From positions 1 to 60,843 of the forward strand of contig CANIVU010000050.1 in NCBI GenBank assembly GCA_947470805.1: 60,843 bases of DNA. The letters are read 5' to 3'. Below the pieces are notes generated by a model. That model saw only the letters and a list, made by a program, of their open reading frames with translations, had not been told where the DNA came from and did no database searches. Each line of letters opens with the position of its first letter. Position 1 is the stretch's first letter. The position numbers and the translations under genes are program-made. The stretch is from Acidobacteriota bacterium (GTDB lineage: Bacteria > Acidobacteriota > Terriglobia > Bryobacterales > Bryobacteraceae). This document shows positions 51,877 through 60,004 of this stretch, one piece after another.

Positions 51877-52199
51877 GCGCTGAGGAGCCGAGCGTTTCTG
51901 CAATTGCTTTCTGTTTCGGCGCGTGCGAAACGTAGCCTAGGTCTGCCCACGAAATACGGCTCACCATAGCAGCGGGGCCGGTGATAAGAACGGCTTGCCC
52001 ACCCGCGGCTTACCGGTGAGGGCTACAGAATAGCTGAAATGCTGATGCAGTATCCGGATGAGGTTGGCTCCGATGCTAGGAGCCCTTTTGTTTAAGCCGC
52101 AAGTGCCATCGGAGCATTGGCTCACCAGTCCCAGTAAAGTCCTAAGCAGACCACCGCGGCTTGAAACTGCCGCTATCATGGCTTTTACGGAGGCCGTAA
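51877..52199. other. Gene-free stretch
   Basis: 323 bases. A minus-strand frame from about 52150 down to 51961 reads GANLIRILHQHFSYSVALTG and looks somewhat protein-like, as if it were a fragment of a broken gene, but I cannot link it to a family and it has no start signal. No RNA structure stands out. Confidence 0.4.
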
Positions 52200-53048
52200 T
52201 TGTTGATTCCTGAGGCGTTCTTGGATTGCGTGTTTTACTTGTATCCGTCCCGTATCGCTGCGGAGGAAGGACACGCAGTCGGCGGTAGCGGTTTTTTTGT
52301 AGGGGTGCCATCCGCGAGGTTTTCTGATCGCGTCTATGTGTACGCCGTTACGAACCGGCATGTTGTTGAGGACGGAGAATCGAGGACTATCAGAATCAAT
52401 AGGCGTGCTGGTGGTGTCGAGGTTTTCGAAACCGAATTGAATCATTGGACTTGCGCCGCCGCTGATGACCTGGCAGTTGTCCATTTTGAGGCGAATCTGA
52501 TCGAGTGTTCCTACACCTGGCTTGAAGTTCAACAGTTCGTGACGAAGGAACTCATTACACGGATGCGCATCGGTCCTGGTGATCAAGTCTTCATGGTTGG
52601 TCGCTTTGTCAATCATCAAGGGCTCGCATGCAATACCCCCGCAGCTCGCTTCGGGAACCTCTCGATGATGCCCGGAGAACCGGTGAAACGCAAAGATGGC
52701 TCACTACAGCTGAGTTTCATGGCCGATATGCGTTCGATGTCTGGATATAGTGGTTCACCAGTTTCCGTTTTCATCTCACCCGCTGAGCAGCCTTTCCGAC
52801 GGATGGATCGTTCACACCCCGATTCTCGCCTATGTGGTCCGTGGCTGCTCGGTATTGATTGGGGCCACACGGAGTCCAAATCAAGGGTCTTCACCGGGGC
52901 GAATATGCAGGCTGAAGGATTACACGTGAATACCAATGCAGGCATATCCTTAATAGTTCCTGCATGGAGATTGCAGGAACTGCTTTATGAAGACAGTCTC
53001 GTGACCCAAAGAAAGAAAATGGATGAGCTTCGAGATGATATTTCCTGA
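52200..53048 (+). CDS. Trypsin-like serine protease without signal peptide
   Basis: 282 residues, TTG start at 52200 supported by GGAGG six bases upstream (ACGGAGGCCGTAATTG). Chymotrypsin-fold triad: H54 in AVTNRHVVED, D90 in DDLAVVHF and S184 in SGYSGSPVSV. The family resembles unclassified trypsin-like domains (Trypsin_2) common in stand-alone or effector-type proteins. There is no signal peptide, transmembrane helix or PDZ domain, so it acts in the cytosol, perhaps as a stress or defence protease. Codon use is AT-richer than the core genes, suggesting transfer. Confidence 0.75.
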   Translation: MLIPEAFLDCVFYLYPSRIAAEEGHAVGGSGFFVGVPSARFSDRVYVYAVTNRHVVEDGESRTIRINRRAGGVEVFETELNHWTCAAADDLAVVHFEANLIECSYTWLEVQQFVTKELITRMRIGPGDQVFMVGRFVNHQGLACNTPAARFGNLSMMPGEPVKRKDGSLQLSFMADMRSMSGYSGSPVSVFISPAEQPFRRMDRSHPDSRLCGPWLLGIDWGHTESKSRVFTGANMQAEGLHVNTNAGISLIVPAWRLQELLYEDSLVTQRKKMDELRDDIS

Positions 53049-53375
53049 GGAGCGGCCAACGTGCCATGACGGGTATCGCGTTTCGCAGAAAAGTTGCTCC
53101 TTAGTGCCGGAAAATGAAAGTCCCGAAGAGCAGCCAGCTCAAAGCACCCTCATTGCCGAAACGCCAAATATCTAAGTGGTGGAGGCACAGAGCCCATCAA
53201 CGAATTGAGGGAGGCGTTGCAGTGGCTCGCCCGGCGGAGCGCATTCCCAAGGTTCTATTTCAGAACCGGATTTTTGTGCGGGTGGCGGATTTTCCATTTT
53301 GGCGGTTGGTGCGGGAACGGTGGACGGGGGAACGGCGGTGCGTGGCGGGGCGCATGCGGGGGATGAATCGGTAAG
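53049..53375. other. Gene-free stretch with repeat
   Basis: 327 bases. One frame around 53190-53290 reads INELREALQWLARRSAFPRF, which could be a decayed fragment of a longer gene, but there is no start. It contains the second copy of a degenerate block shared with 50284-50329. Nothing else is recognisable. Confidence 0.45.
53258..53302 (+). repeat. Degenerate intergenic repeat, copy 2 (pairs with 50284-50329)
   Basis: 45 bases from TTTCAGAACCGGATTTTTGT through GCGGGT to CATTTTGG. Core shared with copy 1: TTCAG-xx-CCGG-xxTTT-x-TGTGCGGGT. Confidence 0.45.
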
Positions 53376-54302
53376 ATGCGGATTCTGATGTTCGTTGGGT
53401 TGATCGTGATTGGTTCCTGCGGTGGCGGGGACTCGACGGCTGTGGAGATGGTCAGCGAATGGCGGGCGCGGGACAGGGAGCGCGTTGTGACGAGCGTTGA
53501 CGGAGCGGACATTGTGGTGGCGGCTACGGTGGTGCGCGCCGAGGGTTGCCGGGCGGCGCGGTTGGAGGTGGGGAAGCTGGCTTGTGGGACCCTGCGGCCG
53601 ATTCAGTGGCTTCGTGGGGGTGTTGGGGACGGCGATTTTGAGGTTCAGTATTTTGACATTCGCGACGGGCTGGGGATTTCCGGAATGCGGCGGATGCCGG
53701 TGGGACCGGATGGCTCGGCAGGGGTGTATTATCTGCATCGCCGCGGGGGGCGGATCTGGGCCCGCGTGAAGGATGAGAGGTCGTATGTTTCTGTGTCGGC
53801 GGCGCGCTATGTGCGACAGGAGAAAGGGCAGACGGTGCGCGGTGCGGTTGCCGTGAATTTATTGTGGGGTGGGGCGTGGGGGCTGGCGGAGGCGAGCGAT
53901 GCCGTTCTTCGGGTTTCCGAGGCGATTGGGCTGACCGATCTTTTCCGGGTGAGCGCGGAGTTGCGGCAGATGAGTCTTGCGGCTGATCCCGCGGTGGCGG
54001 CGGGCGGGTGTGTAATTTTGACGGCGCAGTTTGGACGGTCTGTTGATTGTGCAGCGCGGTTGCGGCGGGCGGGGGGACTTTCGCCGGAGTTGCTTGGGGC
54101 GCTCGAGCGGGCGGAGGTGGAGGGCGACATTCATTTGGAATCGATTGGTAAGACTTTGCGCGGGACGGGGCCGATGATTGTGCAGGGACTTCTGAACTCG
54201 GCGCCGGGGGGTGGGTGTGAGTTTGTCCGGTTTCAGGTGCAGCACCGGTTGGGATGGGTGCGGGAGCTGGCGAAGGCTCGGGTGCGGGGGGCTTGTGGGT
54301 AG
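53376..54302 (+). CDS. Putative lipoprotein of unknown function
   Basis: 308 residues. Start MRILMFVGLIVIGSCGGG carries a lipobox-like IGSC (Cys15). I recognise no domain. The N-terminal 130 residues are beta-rich (VDGADIVVAATVVRAEGC; FEVQYFDIRDG), the rest helical (LTDLFRVSAELRQMSLAADP; LSPELLGALERAEVEGDIHL). Glycine and arginine are frequent and codons are strongly G-ending, matching the local strand bias. No operon partner; a 150-base gap precedes the VapB gene. Confidence 0.55.
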   Translation: MRILMFVGLIVIGSCGGGDSTAVEMVSEWRARDRERVVTSVDGADIVVAATVVRAEGCRAARLEVGKLACGTLRPIQWLRGGVGDGDFEVQYFDIRDGLGISGMRRMPVGPDGSAGVYYLHRRGGRIWARVKDERSYVSVSAARYVRQEKGQTVRGAVAVNLLWGGAWGLAEASDAVLRVSEAIGLTDLFRVSAELRQMSLAADPAVAAGGCVILTAQFGRSVDCAARLRRAGGLSPELLGALERAEVEGDIHLESIGKTLRGTGPMIVQGLLNSAPGGGCEFVRFQVQHRLGWVRELAKARVRGACG

Positions 54303-54454
54303 GGGCTGATTGGATTCGGGCCAGGACGAGGTGCGATTGGCGGCGGGCACCGTTGGGCGGGAGGTTAATCGGGGTGCTGCTTTGGCCTCGCTGGCGCAGT
54401 CGCTGGATGTCATGCCTCTCAGCTGATGGTATTTGCGATGGTAAAATGGTAATT

Positions 54455-54712
54455 ATGGAAACCACGATCACGGTAGACAAAGCAGGGCGGATGGTGCTGC
54501 CGAAAGAAGTCCGGGACGAGTTGCAATTGGCGCCTGGGGATACTTTGGATCTGGTGTCGGACGGCGGGCTGGTGACTTTGCGGCCGTCGCGGGGGCGAGG
54601 GCGGATGCGAAAGGACCGGGGCGTGTGGGTGTTCTCGGGTGGCGCGCCGATTCTGGGGGCGGAGACGGATCGCGTTCTGGATGAGATTCGCCGGGGCGGG
54701 CGAGGGGAATGA
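54455..54712 (+). CDS. vapB: AbrB/MazE-type antitoxin (VapB-like)
   Basis: 85 residues from ATG 54455 (ATG 54446 adds three). The swapped-hairpin AbrB DNA-binding fold is obvious: TTITVDKAGRMVLPKEVRDE followed by LQLAPGDTLDLV. The C-terminal 40 residues would wrap the toxin. It overlaps the PIN toxin gene by four bases (ATGA), the usual order antitoxin then toxin. Such antitoxins bind their own promoter; no clear operator was seen upstream. Confidence 0.85.
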   Translation: METTITVDKAGRMVLPKEVRDELQLAPGDTLDLVSDGGLVTLRPSRGRGRMRKDRGVWVFSGGAPILGAETDRVLDEIRRGGRGE

Positions 54713-55140
54713 AGGCATTATTAGATACCTCGGTACTTGTGGCGGCGTTCTACGAGACCCATGAGCATCATGCCGATAGTTTGGAGTTGCTGCTTCGTTA
54801 TCCGAAGAAGGAAGTTTGTTGCGCGGCGCATAGTCTGGCGGAGGTGTACGCGACGTTGACGGCGATGCCTGGGGTGCGGCGAGCGACGCCGGACGAGGCG
54901 GTGCTGTTTCTGGGGAGTCTGCGGGAGCGGATGACGTCGATTGCTCTGAATGGCAGTGAGTATGCGCAGGCCGCCGAGTTAGCGGCTGCGAGTGGGGCGG
55001 CGAGTGGGGGGATCTACGACGCTCTGATTGGGCAGTGTTTTCTGAAAAGCCAGGCCGAGTTTTTGTATACGTGGAATTTGAAGCATTTTCTGCGGTTGGA
55101 GGGGCGTGTCGGCGGGCGGGTGCGGCGGCCGAATGGGTAG
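54709..55140 (+). CDS. vapC: PIN-domain toxin ribonuclease (VapC-like)
   Basis: 143 residues. PIN active site: D6 in ALLDTSVLVAAF, E45 in AHSLAEVYATL, D104 in GGIYDALIG and N123 in YTWNLKHF (the usual SxDxDF is TWNLKHF). Mg-dependent endoribonuclease, in known cases cutting tRNA or rRNA. Paired with the VapB-like antitoxin just upstream. It flanks the effector-like cassette that begins 380 bases later. Confidence 0.87.
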   Translation: MKALLDTSVLVAAFYETHEHHADSLELLLRYPKKEVCCAAHSLAEVYATLTAMPGVRRATPDEAVLFLGSLRERMTSIALNGSEYAQAAELAAASGAASGGIYDALIGQCFLKSQAEFLYTWNLKHFLRLEGRVGGRVRRPNG

Positions 55141-55521
55141 GTCGTGTCGTGGCGGCCCTTGGGTCAGGTGTCGATTCGCTTTCGTCGATTCGTTGGGGCA
55201 TCCGAGGGCCGGGGCCGGATGCTATTGGTGATCGGGGATTCGGGCCCCTGACAGTTGGGTTACATGGAACCCTGATCGCGTGCGGGTGGCGCTGATTGTT
55301 GCCGCGGGTGGGCTCTTGGGTTTCGCTGATGTGACCGTAGTGGCCTTGGCGTTTCCAGGAACGGAAAGTGGCCATGAAAAATAGAAGAAGCGGGAGCTCT
55401 TGCGGGGAAATCGGAGCCAGCAATTGGATCTCCGCGGGAGTGGCGCAAGGCCCCCGGTTGCGCAACATCTTCGTGCTATTATCGGGGGGCGTCAGTTAGA
55501 GGACCAGGAGCGTTTTCTGCC
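55141..55521. other. Gene-free stretch before the effector-like cassette
   Basis: 381 bases without a supportable gene. It holds a GGAACCCTGATCGC at 55266 related to the GGGACCC repeats, a perfect 10-bp palindrome GTTGCGCAAC at 55457-55466 followed by TATTAT at 55477-55482, which together may be an operator and -10 region for the cassette, and an AGGAG ribosome site for the next gene at 55506-55510. Confidence 0.5.
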
Positions 55522-55902
55522 GTGTTAACCATCAGAAATGACCAACTTGCCTCCTTTTCCACCGCGAAGAAGGCCGGTTACGTTGATCGCCTGCTGCTTC
55601 ACCTTGAGGCCGATTATCCATCGTGGTATGCGGAGCGTCAGAAACGCGGTGCGGTGGCGTTCGTTGAGAAGGTGATGGACATTGGCGAGAGGCACAACAT
55701 CCGTGGACAAGCAGCGGTGTCGACGCTTGTCGATTTGATGGTGGAGTTTGGGGAGAACTTCGCAAGCTCGCCTGACCGGGAGTGGGCGGTGAAGCTCCTT
55801 GCGCATCCGTCGCTTCCCGACCAGATCAAGGTTTCCATGCTTGCCGAGCGACTGAGGGCACGGACGGGTGGAAGAAGAATTGTTGAGATTGACGCCGGGT
55901 AA
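55522..55902 (+). CDS. Small adaptor-like protein of the effector cassette
   Basis: 126 residues, GTG start after ACCAGGAG. No signal peptide. Helical; the opening MLTIRNDQLASFSTAKKAGY, the LLHLEADYP stretch and the segment LVDLMVEFGENFASSP follow the pattern of small proteins that, from memory, sit next to type VI secretion VgrG and effector genes in Proteobacteria and Myxococcota (M-x-x-IR-x-x-Q-x-x start, helix ending in a hydrophobic-P, then LM-x-x-GxxF). Their role is not settled, possibly effector chaperones. It precedes the 970-residue metalloprotease gene by 74 bases. Confidence 0.6.
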   Translation: MLTIRNDQLASFSTAKKAGYVDRLLLHLEADYPSWYAERQKRGAVAFVEKVMDIGERHNIRGQAAVSTLVDLMVEFGENFASSPDREWAVKLLAHPSLPDQIKVSMLAERLRARTGGRRIVEIDAG

Positions 55903-55976
55903 GCTGGCAAATATATTACGCTAGATGACTAACCGGGATGCCTATGCAGCCTTCCGGTTCTTTGTGAGGAGTTCCG

Positions 55977-58889
55977 ATGGCATTCTGTCCGGTTTGCGAT
56001 AAGACACTGATTTGCCCCGACGAAGGGGATGGCCTGCATAGCCAAGCCGTTGGCAGCGTGGTGAAGGATTGTCCTCTCCGGAAGGGCTTTATCTGGGTTC
56101 AGGTGCTGGACGACAAGGGTGGCGCGGTTTTGAAGGCCGCTGTGACCATTGCCGGGAAGGCCGCCGAGACCGATGACGCCGGCTTTGCCCACTCCGACCC
56201 GCTGGACGCCAACACTTACGACGTCGAGCTTGGCGCGACCCTGCCGGACCTTTTCAAGGACACCCATCTGCTTCCCGAAAAGGTGAAGCTTCCCGCCAAG
56301 GTTGTTTCCGGCGAGGTGACGCTGATCAAGTTCCGGCTGGACCGGATCAACACGGTTACGCCGAAGATTGAGGAAGAGTATAAGGTCGTTTTGTTGGACC
56401 GTGGGTTGGCCGCCCACCAGACCGGAGAACTGGACTCCGACAAGATCTTCGCCGAGGCGACGCGCATCGAGGTGTCCGTCAGCGAAACGAACCGCGAGCA
56501 GTTCCCGTTCAAGACGACCGCCACGCTGAAATTCGAACCGCCGAATGTCGAGGTTTTCCTGGACGACGCGTGCGCGACCCAACTCACCGAGGCTATCAAG
56601 GCCGATCAGATCGCCGGTGGCGCAAAGCTGAAGCTTTGGCTGCGGGGCAAAACGGCCGGCAAGTTCGACGTGTCGCTGGAGTTGGCCGATACGGCGGATA
56701 AGCACATTGTCGCGGCGAAGAATGTGCCCAAGGTCGGCATGGGCGTCGTCGAACTGGTTCTGGAGGTCTATGAGCAAGACCTGGTCGAGATCAAGAAGCT
56801 GGAGGTGGATCCGGACCAGGAGCCGCTTTCCGACTATCACACGGCGTTGAAGAACAAGGCCTTGCCGGCTCAGAAGTTGATCGCGCCGGATGAGGACAAG
56901 ATCAAGAAGGGTCGCTTACTCCACGAGCAGAAGGACGGCAATCACGGACGAGCGAAGGTTGTCATCAAGAAGCTGACTACCGCTCATCTCCCGGACGGGA
57001 CCGACGACTACGAGGTTTATCTCAACCGGTCCAACAAGAGTGGCGATGTGGCCGTTTACGATGCGGAAACGGATGGCGCGTTGAAGGCGTTTCCGGCGGG
57101 GCCATTCAAGTTTTCCGAGCTCAAGGCGGCGGCGAAGGAGCTGTGGCTGGAGGGCAAGACGGCGTGCTCGAAGCTGCGGGATGTGCGGCTGGATTTGTGC
57201 CTGGACCGGCCCGATGGCGGGTTGGATAAAGATCCGAAACGGTGTGGGGATGCGGCGCGCTTCACGGTGGTGAAGATCAAAGAAGTGAAACTGGATTACA
57301 AGGCCGACCCGGGCAAGGCAGATGCCTGGGATGAAGCTGAGAATCGATTCTTCATCAATTTCAAGGCGGATCCGGACGGGCGCAAGATCACGATTGGCGC
57401 GCAGTTGAGCGCGGAGCTGGCGGACGTGGTGATCCACTTCATGCTGGTCGAGCATAAGGACAACCGGAAGACGGCGAATTGGGGTGTGGATCTGCCGGAC
57501 GGGACGCGCGGGCTGACGCCCGCTGCCGTAGTGGACAATGGGGGCACGCCCCAGGTCTTCGGCGGCACGGAGCCGCAATGGATCTGGAAGGACATCAAGA
57601 AGGAAGTCAAGCACCTGGATAAGGAAACGGCCAAGCGCAAGGCCATCCTCCATCTGAGTGAAAAGACTGATGCGAAGGGATACGCCAAGAAAGAGGTTCA
57701 ACTCTCCCGGTTTGCCGGCGACAAGTTCTATCTGGCGGCGTACATTGAGCAGGACCCTCATCTGGCGAAGTACATCGACGGGCACACCGACCTGGGCAAG
57801 CGCAAGCCGGTGATGCGTGAGGACCCGATCCAGGTATGGCGGAAGTTCTGGTACAGGGAGGTGAAGGTTGCCGGTCTGTTAGTCAGTGACTTCCGTGACG
57901 CAGCGGACACCTACAAGGATGTGAAGGCTGTGATGGCGGCGGGAACCGTGGTGGAAATGCCAAGAGTTACCGCGGACGCGATCAATCCCAAAGTGATCTA
58001 TCCGAAGCACATGGTCAGCTACTTTGTGAATGCGGGCAGTTACAACAATAACTACCCGGGCGACGCGGGTGACGCACTTGTGGTCGGCGACACCAACCGG
58101 AGCCAGTTTTTCTCTTTGGCTTCGGCCGAGGCGGACAAGCCTGTGATGTATGCCATGATGAATGTCCACGCACTTTGGGTGCCGGGTGGAGTGGATAGCG
58201 CCCCGGTTAGCGAGGGCCCATTCACGTACCCATTCACAGAGACCACCAGTTTTCCCGTATCGTTCACGGCTACTAATGAGTTACTGGATCCCCCATTGCA
58301 AGGGGGCAATCTTCTGGTTGCGGGACAGGGGAAGTGGGCCGCCCAGGACTGGGTGCCTCATACCAATCCATCGTTGCCGACCGCGCCGGACGCGCCCGCG
58401 GGGGCTCCGCCCGGAAAGTGGGGAAATGGAAGGCAGGGCAACCTGGCTTCTGGTGACGTTTCGCTCGATCCCAATCGCAGCGATCCCCGCGTGCTGCGCG
58501 TGACGGTGCCGGCCGCCGTGGTGGTTGGGACCTACACGCGTGTCAAGATCTTCGGGTTGCACGTACAGTGCGCCCAAAGCTTCCTGGGGACCTCGTATTC
58601 GGATGGGATTGTTAACGCCTTTACGCTGAATGATGTTCAGGACTTCGTGAATACGGTGAACCACGAGACGGGCCATTCCTTCAAACAGGTGACGACCACA
58701 CAGCCCGGTGATGTCCCTGAGCATCCGTTGAAGTACGAAAACCAAGGCACGCACTGCGCCTACGACAATTCCAGTTGCGTAATGTTCGAGAGTGGCCCTC
58801 AGCCAGGCTCCCTGAATCGTTACTGTCCCGTGTGCCACCCCTACATGCTCGTCGCCGACATGTCGACCGTGAACGGCATATTGACATGA
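55977..58889 (+). CDS. Giant predicted effector with C-terminal archaemetzincin-like zinc protease motif
   Basis: 970 residues, no signal peptide or membrane helix; GAGGAG precedes ATG 55977. Order: Cys-rich start C4-PV-C7 with C13 and C32; a beta-sandwich (about 38-90, WVQVLDDKGGAVLKAAVTIA, then TDDAGFAH) of the type found on secreted cargo proteins; several further Ig-like or repeat segments (about 100-640) rich in K, D and V; a C-terminal catalytic region. There N-x-V-x-HETGHSF gives H896, E897, H900, followed by THC (H926, C927), CVM (C934-M936) and C950-PV-C953. Archaemetzincins have HEXXHXXGXXH-C-X4-C-X-M-X17-C-X-X-C, so the third-histidine-cysteine, C-V-M and CXXC parts recur here in order, but with a 25-residue insertion. 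Substrate unknown. The next gene overlaps by four bases. Confidence 0.7.
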   Translation: MAFCPVCDKTLICPDEGDGLHSQAVGSVVKDCPLRKGFIWVQVLDDKGGAVLKAAVTIAGKAAETDDAGFAHSDPLDANTYDVELGATLPDLFKDTHLLPEKVKLPAKVVSGEVTLIKFRLDRINTVTPKIEEEYKVVLLDRGLAAHQTGELDSDKIFAEATRIEVSVSETNREQFPFKTTATLKFEPPNVEVFLDDACATQLTEAIKADQIAGGAKLKLWLRGKTAGKFDVSLELADTADKHIVAAKNVPKVGMGVVELVLEVYEQDLVEIKKLEVDPDQEPLSDYHTALKNKALPAQKLIAPDEDKIKKGRLLHEQKDGNHGRAKVVIKKLTTAHLPDGTDDYEVYLNRSNKSGDVAVYDAETDGALKAFPAGPFKFSELKAAAKELWLEGKTACSKLRDVRLDLCLDRPDGGLDKDPKRCGDAARFTVVKIKEVKLDYKADPGKADAWDEAENRFFINFKADPDGRKITIGAQLSAELADVVIHFMLVEHKDNRKTANWGVDLPDGTRGLTPAAVVDNGGTPQVFGGTEPQWIWKDIKKEVKHLDKETAKRKAILHLSEKTDAKGYAKKEVQLSRFAGDKFYLAAYIEQDPHLAKYIDGHTDLGKRKPVMREDPIQVWRKFWYREVKVAGLLVSDFRDAADTYKDVKAVMAAGTVVEMPRVTADAINPKVIYPKHMVSYFVNAGSYNNNYPGDAGDALVVGDTNRSQFFSLASAEADKPVMYAMMNVHALWVPGGVDSAPVSEGPFTYPFTETTSFPVSFTATNELLDPPLQGGNLLVAGQGKWAAQDWVPHTNPSLPTAPDAPAGAPPGKWGNGRQGNLASGDVSLDPNRSDPRVLRVTVPAAVVVGTYTRVKIFGLHVQCAQSFLGTSYSDGIVNAFTLNDVQDFVNTVNHETGHSFKQVTTTQPGDVPEHPLKYENQGTHCAYDNSSCVMFESGPQPGSLNRYCPVCHPYMLVADMSTVNGILT

Positions 58890-59950
58890 TGCAGGCTCGT
58901 TCGCTGGCGTTGGTGCTGCTGGCGGGGTCCGTGTGGTTCCCTCAAGCTCTCTCCGGCCAGCCACGGCCTGCCCCCTCGAAAGGTGTAACTATGAACAATG
59001 AACGGACGAACCTGGCCGCTGAAGTACTTCGCCTGGCTGGCGATGAGTTCTTCGCGCTGAGCGAACCCCGCCGGTTGGAACTGGCGAACCGATTTTCCGA
59101 GATCGCCGGCGACGATGCCGCGACTGATCCGGCGGCGACTCCTCCGTGCCTCGTTCTGGGCGCCCCGGGGAGCGTGGATCTGAAAGCCCGTGGCCGGCTT
59201 CCCGTACTATTGGGTACTTTTGAGACCGCCCTGCGTGGGTGGGCAGTGAATCTCAAACCCAACCTCAATCTCTACGTGAAGAACCGAACCACGGGACAAA
59301 TGTTGCATTCGACGCCGCTGATCAGCGTACGGCGCGGGCAGCACCCGTTGCCGTCGGGAGGAGGCGCCGCTCCCTCGGTGGGGCAGGCGGCCGCGACGAG
59401 GGCGTCCATGGTGGTGATTGACCTGCTGGACCGGATGGGTGGGCATTTAAACTCCGGCGACGAAATCTCCGTTACCGCTGTTGCCTTTGACGCACGTTCC
59501 AATACCGTCCGAATTCGTCTTGAGGGGCCGGACAAACCGGGAGCGCCGGTGGCCGTCAAGCACCCCTACGTCCGTTCGGAACTGGACCCCCGGCCGAGTA
59601 TTGAGCCCGAGATTGTGGTGCCTTCCCAGGGATCGGCCAAGAGCGGCTGGAAGATTCGTGTTGCCAAGCAGTTGCCTGCTGATGACGGCGTGCTGCGAAC
59701 GGAACTGAATCAGCCTTTCCTGCCGGCTCACATCATACTTGTGCGGCTGGACAAGCCCGCCACCGTTATTCCGGCGTCGCCGCTGGTTCAGCAGGTAGCA
59801 CTTCCAGACGGCAAGCAGGTGTTCAACGCGCTGTTTCTGGTGGAGATTGGCGGAGAAAAAGGGCATCCAGTGGCTCCGGGGGACTACCAGGTGTACCTGG
59901 ACCTCGGTGCGAGTTTCCTGGGGCCGTATCCGCTGCAGGTCTCGGAGTAG
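58886..59950 (+). CDS. Secreted partner protein of the effector cassette (candidate immunity or companion)
   Basis: 354 residues from ATG 58886, overlapping the upstream stop (ATGA), so translationally coupled. Signal peptide MMQARSLALVLLAGSVWFPQ then ALSG. The mature part has a helical piece (NLAAEVLRLAGDEFFALSEPRR), then beta-rich sequence with DEISVTAVAFDARSNTVRI and PGDYQVYLDLGASFLGP. I do not recognise a family. Because the upstream protease has no export signal while this protein has one, it could be a periplasmic immunity protein, as for type VI cell-wall or periplasmic toxins, or a secreted companion. Confidence 0.6.
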   Translation: MMQARSLALVLLAGSVWFPQALSGQPRPAPSKGVTMNNERTNLAAEVLRLAGDEFFALSEPRRLELANRFSEIAGDDAATDPAATPPCLVLGAPGSVDLKARGRLPVLLGTFETALRGWAVNLKPNLNLYVKNRTTGQMLHSTPLISVRRGQHPLPSGGGAAPSVGQAAATRASMVVIDLLDRMGGHLNSGDEISVTAVAFDARSNTVRIRLEGPDKPGAPVAVKHPYVRSELDPRPSIEPEIVVPSQGSAKSGWKIRVAKQLPADDGVLRTELNQPFLPAHIILVRLDKPATVIPASPLVQQVALPDGKQVFNALFLVEIGGEKGHPVAPGDYQVYLDLGASFLGPYPLQVSE

Positions 59951-60004
59951 CCAGGTAGCTGTTTTTTTGGAAGTGGCCCGGCGGCGTGGGATGATAGATC
60001 GTTT

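Noticed and set aside
53114-53374. 86-codon frame before the putative lipoprotein gene
   Set aside because: No ribosome site, very basic composition, overlaps a degenerate repeat.
59948-59968. Intrinsic terminator before the last cytochrome gene
   Set aside because: A seven-T run is present, but the stem before it is only three base pairs.
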